Shown here in pieces: positions 5,838 through 11,059 of a stretch of 11,059 nt of DNA (the stretch's first letter is position 1; each line of letters opens with the position of its first letter). The position numbers and the translations under genes are program-made. Source of the DNA: an uncultured Caryophanales bacterium (GTDB taxonomy: Bacteria; Bacillota_I; Bacilli_A; Acholeplasmatales; Anaeroplasmataceae); the NCBI GenBank assembly GCA_937885165.1, contig CAKZZJ010000075.1, positions 1-11,059 of the forward strand, written 5' to 3'. A model generated the notes under the pieces. It did not search any database, was not told where the DNA came from, and was given only the letters and a program-made list of their open reading frames with translations.

Positions 5838-8800
5838 TCATTATGTATTCTGCTTGTTTAATGACATCATCAACAGCTGATTTAGTATATTCTGGTGGAT
5901 AATTATATTTCTTCAAGCATTCCTTAATTTTAATACGCATTTTAGCTCTTGTTGCTTCTTTATTAGACCAATCAGTTGATGCGTACTCTTCCACAACTTC
6001 TTTTAATTCTCTAGCAATTAGCTTTAAAGTTTCATCACTTAATAATTCATGCGCTGATTTATCTCTAACTAATGCATCATAGAATGCTCTTTCTCTACCA
6101 AATATACCTAATTTATTCGCTTCCTTTTCATCTGCTACCATTTCACTAGCAAAACCAACCAAATCAACAATAGTTGCTTCAGGAGCAAAATTAGCATCTC
6201 TGTCGTTGTATCTTTCAAGAATCTTTCTTAAACGTTTAGAATATTCTTGCGATTTGAAATAATTGTTCTTTCTTGATTCAGCAATAGCTCTTTCAAGTAA
6301 TTTCTTAACTATTTCAACAAATACATGAGGTGGATTTTTCTTTCTTAATTCTTCTATTTTTTCTTTAGATAATAAATCAATTACGTTAATTGAAGAATCT
6401 TTATCAGTTGTTAATACTTTAACTTCGTCGCCTTTAATTGCATCAGCAAGTAAGTTAGAAACGTATTCATTCATTTCTTTAGTAGATACAACTCCTGGTT
6501 TATTACGAAGTTTTAAAATGTAACTTCTAATAGCTAAATAATACATTACATCATCTTTTTCATCAGGAGTTACAATACCACCACATACAACAAATGCTTG
6601 TTTAATAGCAAGAGATAAATCATTAATAAATGGTTCTTCTCTTTTCTTTTTATCGGATAGGATAAATTGTGCACCTTCTTGTATTGCAGTAAATCTAGTC
6701 AAAGCATCCTTACTATAGAACTTGGCTTTTTCAATTTTATAAAACCATTCATTTAGAATACTTAGTTTTTCTTTTAGAATGTTATAAATCTCTTTTTTAA
6801 TATCTTGAACATTAGTTTCTCTATCTCTATCAGTATATTCAGTTAATGCTGAATCTAAGGCTTTATTTAAGCCAATGTAATCAACAATTAAACCATAGAA
6901 TTTACCTGGATAAACACGATTTACACGAGCAATTGCTTGCATTAGATTATATGATTTTAATCTCTTAATGAAATACATTACATCAAGATCAGGAACATCA
7001 AAGCCTGTAAGCCACATATCACAAACGATAGCAATTTTGTATTTAGATATATCTTTCTTAAATTCGTCACCTAATTCTTTTCTAAAATCACTGTTACCAA
7101 ATAATTTTCTTTGTTCTTCTGTATCTTTATTAGATTCTGTAACAACTAAAATAGTAATATCCTTATATTCAGGCTTTTGCTTAATGATTTCGTTGTAAAA
7201 CTTTGCAGCAGCTACTCTTGTTTGACAAACAATCATCGCTTTGCCATTTAAGAATCCTTTTCTTTCTTCATAATGTTCTAAAATATCAGTTGCAAATAGC
7301 TTAATCATATCGTCATCTTCTAAAATGACTTTAATCTTAGACATTTCTGCTTTAGAACGTTCAATTGAATTCTTATCTGCTCTTTCAGTATTTTCTAAGT
7401 CATTATAATATTCATCAATTTGTTTTAATATCTCATCGTTTGTCCATACTTTTGCAAGCCTTGATTCATAATATAATTTAACTGTTGATCCATCTATTAC
7501 TGATTGAGTCATATCATAAACATCAATAATGTCACCAAAAATATCTGTTGTTTGTTTATCTTTAGTGGATACTGGTGTACCAGTGAATCCAATAAATGTA
7601 GCATTAGGAAGTGCATCTCTAATGTATTTTTCAACACCATATTTAAATACTGCTTCCATTTCATCAGTTTCAGAATTTTTCTCATAATGAACTGTTTCAT
7701 AAATACCATAGTGGCCTCTATGAGCTTCATCAGTCATCACAATAATATTATTTCTTTCATTCTTTGGCAGATTTTCTTTATCAAATTTACCAACAGTAGT
7801 TAAAATAATACCACCTTGCTTAATATTAGATAATTTTTTAACTAAATCTTCTCTTGATGTAGCAATAACAGGTTCGCATTTTAAATAGTTTTTAGCACTA
7901 AAAAATGTTTTATATAACTGATCATCTAGGTCGATTCTATCGGTTAATAATACGATAGTAGGTACATTAAGACATTTCTCAATTAACAATCTATGTGCAA
8001 GCATTACCATTGAAAATGATTTGCCGCTACCTTGGGTGTGCCAGATAATACCAGCTTTACCGTTTCCATTAGGTTTTACTGTTTTAATAATAGAATCTAA
8101 AGCTTTATTAACTCCAAAATATTGATGATATTGAGCCATAATTTTAATTGGTTTTTCATTTTTATCAATAATAAAGAAAATATTGTTTTTAATAACATCA
8201 ATTAGACGTTTTTTATCAAACAAACCATCAATTAAAATATTTAACTTGGTCACACAAGTATCATCATATCCTTTTTCGCCATCTACACTTTTCCATTCGT
8301 TATATCTATCTATTTTAGAAGTCAATGTACCAACTTTAGTACAAACACCATCAGATATAACTAAAAATGAATTGTAGTTAAACAAATTAGGAATATCATA
8401 CCTATATCCATCATGTTCTGAATTAGAACCTAGTTGAGCGTAGGCGTGTTCAAGTGTTGCATTAGTAGCATCTTCATCAAATGACTTTAATTCCATTACG
8501 ATTAAAGGTAGTCCGTTTATATATACAATTACGTCAGGAATTCTTATATTTTTTCCTTCTCTAAACTTTACTTGATGGCAAACCTGGAATACATTATTTT
8601 CAGGATTAATAAAATCTATAAATCTAATAAGTGGGTTTACTTGAAAATCTTTTGATTCAATAGTAATACCATCAATTAATATCTTATGAAAAGCAAAATT
8701 TCTTTCAAATAATGATGGATTTTCTAGTCTTTTTACTGTATTAATAGCATCTTGGATTACATTATTATTACTTATTTTATTAATTTTAATTAGGCATTCT

Positions 8801-8934
8801 CTTAGCAATTCTTCATTAATGAATTCATCAAGATTTCTATTTAGTATCCAATTATCATTTTCATCTATTAATTCATATCCTTTATTTTTGAGTAAAGATA
8901 TTATAGTTTCTTCAATTACATTTTCATATACCAT
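5827..8934 (-). CDS. hsdR: Type I restriction enzyme motor/nuclease subunit HsdR
   Basis: HsdR supplies DNA translocation and cleavage in the type I complex with HsdM and HsdS. The N-terminal PD-(D/E)XK nuclease is visible as D134 in RIPDVIVYING and E148/K150 in VMELKS, followed by the QxxxY-like region around AYAQL. The SF2 motor follows: Walker A TQGSGKS at 300-306, DEAH at 402-405, TGTP at 451-454, LTGFDVP at 642-648 and QAIARVNR at 666-673. The remaining ~350 residues form the helical C-terminal part that contacts the methylase. At 1035 residues it is full length with no broken motif. AAGGTGGTGAT precedes the ATG, and the gap to the upstream AlbA-type gene is only 12 bp. hsdM is not in the window. 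Confidence 0.97.
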   Translation of the reverse strand: MVYENVIEETIISLLKNKGYELIDENDNWILNRNLDEFINEELLRECLIKINKISNNNVIQDAINTVKRLENPSLFERNFAFHKILIDGITIESKDFQVNPLIRFIDFINPENNVFQVCHQVKFREGKNIRIPDVIVYINGLPLIVMELKSFDEDATNATLEHAYAQLGSNSEHDGYRYDIPNLFNYNSFLVISDGVCTKVGTLTSKIDRYNEWKSVDGEKGYDDTCVTKLNILIDGLFDKKRLIDVIKNNIFFIIDKNEKPIKIMAQYHQYFGVNKALDSIIKTVKPNGNGKAGIIWHTQGSGKSFSMVMLAHRLLIEKCLNVPTIVLLTDRIDLDDQLYKTFFSAKNYLKCEPVIATSREDLVKKLSNIKQGGIILTTVGKFDKENLPKNERNNIIVMTDEAHRGHYGIYETVHYEKNSETDEMEAVFKYGVEKYIRDALPNATFIGFTGTPVSTKDKQTTDIFGDIIDVYDMTQSVIDGSTVKLYYESRLAKVWTNDEILKQIDEYYNDLENTERADKNSIERSKAEMSKIKVILEDDDMIKLFATDILEHYEERKGFLNGKAMIVCQTRVAAAKFYNEIIKQKPEYKDITILVVTESNKDTEEQRKLFGNSDFRKELGDEFKKDISKYKIAIVCDMWLTGFDVPDLDVMYFIKRLKSYNLMQAIARVNRVYPGKFYGLIVDYIGLNKALDSALTEYTDRDRETNVQDIKKEIYNILKEKLSILNEWFYKIEKAKFYSKDALTRFTAIQEGAQFILSDKKKREEPFINDLSLAIKQAFVVCGGIVTPDEKDDVMYYLAIRSYILKLRNKPGVVSTKEMNEYVSNLLADAIKGDEVKVLTTDKDSSINVIDLLSKEKIEELRKKNPPHVFVEIVKKLLERAIAESRKNNYFKSQEYSKRLRKILERYNDRDANFAPEATIVDLVGFASEMVADEKEANKLGIFGRERAFYDALVRDKSAHELLSDETLKLIARELKEVVEEYASTDWSNKEATRAKMRIKIKECLKKYNYPPEYTKSAVDDVIKQAEYIMNDD

Positions 8935-8946
8935 AAAATCACCACC

Positions 8947-10299
8947 TTAGTCTATAACTTCCCAGTAGCCAGTTTTGTCACTACCTATCCTTATTATCTT
9001 GCCTGCACTTGTCAATCTATCCAAAGATCTTTGAATCGTTCTCACTGTCTTGCCGATTTTAGTTGCCAATACTTCTCTTGTACTTTCAGGATTTAATTTA
9101 AGTACTTTTAACACTTCATAATCCGTATCAATTAATTTTACAGTGACATTTTCAGTGACATTTTCAGTGACATGTTGAACAGTATTTTTTCTATGGAATA
9201 TAAACCTAAATCCAAAATCATTTAAAACATATTCATATTCAGTTTCAGTTTTTTTACATAGACTAAATATCTTTCTAAGTCCACTTCCTTGAATTTCAAC
9301 ATTTTTAGATCTATATAGTGAATCCAATATTTTTTTATTCCTTGGCATAGATCCTAATTTTTTTATTTCGAAATCTTCCGGTTTATAATCTACCGGAAAT
9401 CCTCCTGGATTATATATCTCGATTTGAGTGGGAGTAATTGTTATTTCATGTTCGGTGAATGATCTATAATTTGCGTGCGCAAACGCATTAACAATTGCTT
9501 CACGAATAGCTTCAATAGGAACCTCTGGTATTTCAATTCTAGCTGTGCTTTTACCATCAAATTCCACTCTCCAATTCATATGATTGCTTATATATTGAGT
9601 GCCAACATCAATTAAATTATAAATATTTCCACGTACTCTATCTATATCTGTAAAACTTAATTTTGCATCAGTAGCATATGTTGCCATTTTTAAAACTGTT
9701 GGTTCAGTTGAAGCAAATAAATAATATCCTGCATTATTTAGTTTACCATTTTTGTACAGCCCTAATATAGTTAATAGATGTTCTTCATCATACTCTTCTA
9801 AAGGTGCTAACCTTCCACAATTAACTGCTTTATTATAGAAGTTTTTTAGAGAGTTTGAATCGATAGATTCTATTCCATATGGTGTTAAGCTATTTTCCCA
9901 TATTGAAGTAAAATCATTATCGAGCATTATGTGTTTTAATTCTTCAGAAGTGATTTTTTCTGCTCTATCATGCACTCTTTTAAAATATCTACCATATGAC
10001 GAATATGGTCTTTCACTACCTTTAAATGTGACTTTTATAACATCATATCCATCTAAATTAATTTTATCTATTTGAGGATAAATCATAGGTTCAATAGCAT
10101 CTTTAATATATCTTGCAACATCATCCAAAGAACTTGAGCTTACAGTTTGTCCACAAACATCCCCGTTAGGCTTTACTCCAAAATATAATGTTCCATATCC
10201 ATGTTTATTAAGCATTGCGCATATATCATCCATTGAATCTTTAAGCTCACTAGTTGTTTTTTTAAATTCCAATACTTCAGTTTCAATTCCTAAGTTCAT
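8947..10299 (-). CDS. AlbA_2 / HATPase / winged-helix protein, restriction-linked regulator
   Basis: Three parts are visible. Residues ~7-127 are an AlbA_2 (Schlafen-like) domain (ETEVLEFK, GTLYFGV, FKRVHDRAEKIT). Residues ~255-370 are a GHKL-type ATP-binding domain of the HATPase_c_4 group (EAIVNAFAHANY at 268-279, YNPGGFP at 296-302, the glycine box QGSGLRKI at 337-344). Residues ~390-450 are a winged helix (LATKIGKTVRTIQRSLDRL). Between the last two is the repeat linker HVTENVTENVTVK at 376-388. Many such proteins are annotated as transcriptional regulators or, misleadingly, RecG-like helicases, and relatives occur in type I loci (as in rloF of Campylobacter). GAGGA precedes the ATG. It is first in the operon with hsdR, and the promoter carries tandem repeats matching its own linker DNA, so autoregulation controlling hsdR expression is likely. 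Biochemical activity is unknown. Confidence 0.88.
   Translation of the reverse strand: MNLGIETEVLEFKKTTSELKDSMDDICAMLNKHGYGTLYFGVKPNGDVCGQTVSSSSLDDVARYIKDAIEPMIYPQIDKINLDGYDVIKVTFKGSERPYSSYGRYFKRVHDRAEKITSEELKHIMLDNDFTSIWENSLTPYGIESIDSNSLKNFYNKAVNCGRLAPLEEYDEEHLLTILGLYKNGKLNNAGYYLFASTEPTVLKMATYATDAKLSFTDIDRVRGNIYNLIDVGTQYISNHMNWRVEFDGKSTARIEIPEVPIEAIREAIVNAFAHANYRSFTEHEITITPTQIEIYNPGGFPVDYKPEDFEIKKLGSMPRNKKILDSLYRSKNVEIQGSGLRKIFSLCKKTETEYEYVLNDFGFRFIFHRKNTVQHVTENVTENVTVKLIDTDYEVLKVLKLNPESTREVLATKIGKTVRTIQRSLDRLTSAGKIIRIGSDKTGYWEVID
9138..9173 (-). repeat. Three tandem 12-bp repeats inside the AlbA-type gene (VTEN linker)
   Basis: Read on the coding strand, ATGTCACTGAAA occurs twice and ATGTCACTGTAA once, in tandem. 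They encode the VTEN-VTEN-VTVK linker. The unit is the same as the tandem repeats over the gene's promoter (10346-10381), in opposite orientation on the same strand. Confidence 0.9.
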
Positions 10300-10335
10300 A
10301 TATGGTCCTCTTTTTGAATTACTTATCTTTATTAT

Positions 10336-10364
10336 ATTATAACATATGTCACTGTAAATGTCAC
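10336..10364 (-). promoter_or_regulatory. Promoter of the AlbA-hsdR-lipoprotein operon
   Basis: On the minus strand, GTGACA (10364-10359) and TATAAT (10341-10336) are separated by 17 bp, a near-consensus sigma-A promoter. The predicted leader is about 30 nt and contains the GAGGA ribosome binding site. The -35 box is part of the second 12-bp repeat, and the spacer contains the first, so a protein bound to the repeats would block RNA polymerase. Confidence 0.75.
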
Positions 10365-10381
10365 TGTAAATGTCACTGTAT
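10346..10381 (+). promoter_or_regulatory. Three tandem 12-bp repeats over the promoter, candidate operator
   Basis: ATGTCACTGTAA twice, then ATGTCACTGTAT, with no gaps. They cover the -35 box and upstream region of the AlbA-hsdR operon and lie between that operon and the divergent hsdS cassette. Tandem direct units of 12 bp (about one helical turn) suit a protein binding repeatedly on one DNA face. The adjacent winged-helix protein is the obvious candidate, by inference. Confidence 0.65.
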
Positions 10382-10401
10382 TTTTCATTTTTATATTTTT
10401 A

Positions 10402-10439
10402 TAATTAACACTATAGGAACAATCGATGATTTGATTGAA
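10402..10439 (+). repeat. 38-bp direct repeat, copy 1 (hsdS recombination repeat)
   Basis: Identical over 38 bp to 11002-11039, exactly 600 bp away and in the same reading frame. It encodes NTIGTIDDLIE, the start of the HsdS central conserved region, preceded by TAATTA. It is a natural site for cassette exchange. Confidence 0.95.
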
Positions 10440-11000
10440 TTTAACAATAAAATTATAGACAGATTACATGTGTTTTCAGACTTAATTTATCAAAATTATC
10501 TAATAAACACAGCTAACACGTCTTTCGCTATGTTAGGCGATTATTGTGAAATTAAAACTGGTAAATTAAATGCTGAAGCATCAAGTATTAATGGTAAATA
10601 TCCATTCTTCACCTGTGGTAAGGATGAACTTCGAATTGATGATTATGCATTTGATTGTAAAGCTATAATTATTGCAGGCAATGGCGAGATATCTTGTAAA
10701 TACTATGAAGGTAAATTTAATGCTTATCAAAGAACATATGTTTTATCACCAACACAATACTTCTATTTATTTCAAAAGGCATGTGAGTTTGGAATAAATG
10801 ATTTAGTCATTAATTCTCAAGGTTCAGTTATAAAGTTTATTACTAAAGGAATGCTTGAAGTAATTTCAATTCCTTTAAACAATGAAACTATAACAACAAA
10901 TCAAAAACTTGCTAAGCTTTATAATTTAATATTCAAGTATAAGAAAAAGAATAATAAATTAAAGCAAGTTAAGCAAAATTTGTTATCAAAATATTTCTAA
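10402..11000 (+). pseudogene. hsdS: Silent hsdS half-gene cassette (central conserved region, one TRD, C-terminal region)
   Basis: HsdS sets the DNA target of a type I system through two target recognition domains (TRDs) and two conserved helical spacers. This cassette encodes only the second half. It has the central region TIGTIDDLIEFNNKIIDRL, then a TRD of about 140 residues (MLGDYCEIKTGKLNAEA, YPFFTCGKDELRIDDYAF, IIIAGNGEISCKYYEGKF, AYQRTYVLSP), then the distal helix ending NLLSKYF at a TAA. There is no start codon or ribosome binding site at its beginning. The frame extends left to an ATG at 10302, but that part runs through the operator repeats on the wrong strand and reads as low-complexity CHCKCHC, so it is not real protein. 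The cassette is bounded by perfect 38-bp repeats and is most likely a donor for an expressed hsdS outside the window. Confidence 0.85.
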
Positions 11001-11001
11001 T

Positions 11002-11039
11002 TAATTAACACTATAGGAACAATCGATGATTTGATTGAA
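11002..11039 (+). repeat. 38-bp direct repeat, copy 2 (hsdS recombination repeat)
   Basis: Second copy of the repeat at 10402-10439. It begins one base after the first cassette's stop codon, so cassettes abut. Sequence diverges right after the repeat, as expected for different cassettes sharing one junction. Confidence 0.95.
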
Positions 11040-11059
11040 AACAAATTCAAACTAATGGC
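11002..11059 (+). pseudogene. hsdS: Start of a second hsdS cassette, cut by the window edge
   Basis: The frame encodes NTIGTIDDLIE and then ENKFKLMA, an alternative HsdS central-helix sequence unlike the FNNKIIDRL of the first cassette. No start codon precedes it. It may be another silent cassette or part of a longer tandem array. Confidence 0.65.

Noticed and set aside
6968..8377. Several plus-strand and alternative-frame open stretches within hsdR
   Set aside because: They are shadows of the hsdR coding sequence, are rich in S, I and F, have no ribosome binding sites and show no family features.
10302..10401. Plus-strand extension of the hsdS frame to an ATG at 10302
   Set aside because: This part reads through the AlbA-operon promoter and the 12-bp repeats, giving low-complexity CHCKCHC residues, with no ribosome binding site. 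HsdS similarity begins only at the 38-bp repeat.

Overview
This is a low-GC window that uses the standard bacterial code: genes end in TAA or TAG and tryptophan is TGG. Strong AAGGAGG-type ribosome binding sites, a lipobox lipoprotein, extended -10 promoters and the family content point to a Firmicutes (Bacillota) genome, perhaps Erysipelotrichales-like or another gut lineage. The lineage is inferred from style, not from a marker gene. All functional genes found lie on the minus strand; only the hsdS cassettes at the right edge are on the plus strand. The whole stretch looks like an accessory region.

Left part (1-1822). A three-gene minus-strand operon runs from 1622 to 116. It encodes an XRE-type regulator with two membrane segments, a radical-SAM NrdG-like activase, and an unrecognised 86-residue protein that overlaps nrdG. 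Upstream lie an extended -10 promoter, an inverted-repeat candidate operator and, further out, the terminator of the next gene. No anaerobic reductase gene (nrdD) is in the window. Bases 1-115 hold no gene I can support.

Middle (1823-5250). This is a mobile-element graveyard. It contains a large serine recombinase lacking its whole catalytic domain, followed by an IS21-type istA/istB pair with intact catalytic motifs. A 53-codon open fragment lies just past istB, and short target-like sequence lies beyond istA. A 7-bp direct repeat brackets istAB. Removing the sequence between the repeats joins the fragment in frame to an ATG, which suggests insertion into a small gene; the apparent ends, however, are not classical IS21 ends.

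Right part (5249-11059). This is part of a type I restriction-modification island. A minus-strand operon encodes an AlbA/ATPase/winged-helix protein, then full-length HsdR, then a lipoprotein with a cyclophilin-like domain, and ends at a hairpin terminator. Divergent from it, on the plus strand, is a start-less half hsdS gene flanked by a perfect 38-bp direct repeat exactly 600 bp apart. The second repeat copy opens another, different hsdS half. These look like silent specificity cassettes that could recombine into an expressed hsdS outside the window. hsdM and the expressed hsdS are not visible here.

The most unusual signal is a 12-bp motif present three times in tandem across the promoter of the AlbA-type gene. 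It occurs three more times, in opposite orientation, inside that gene, where it encodes the VTEN-repeat linker just before the DNA-binding domain. This suggests a self-regulated gene whose own coding sequence contains copies of its putative operator.
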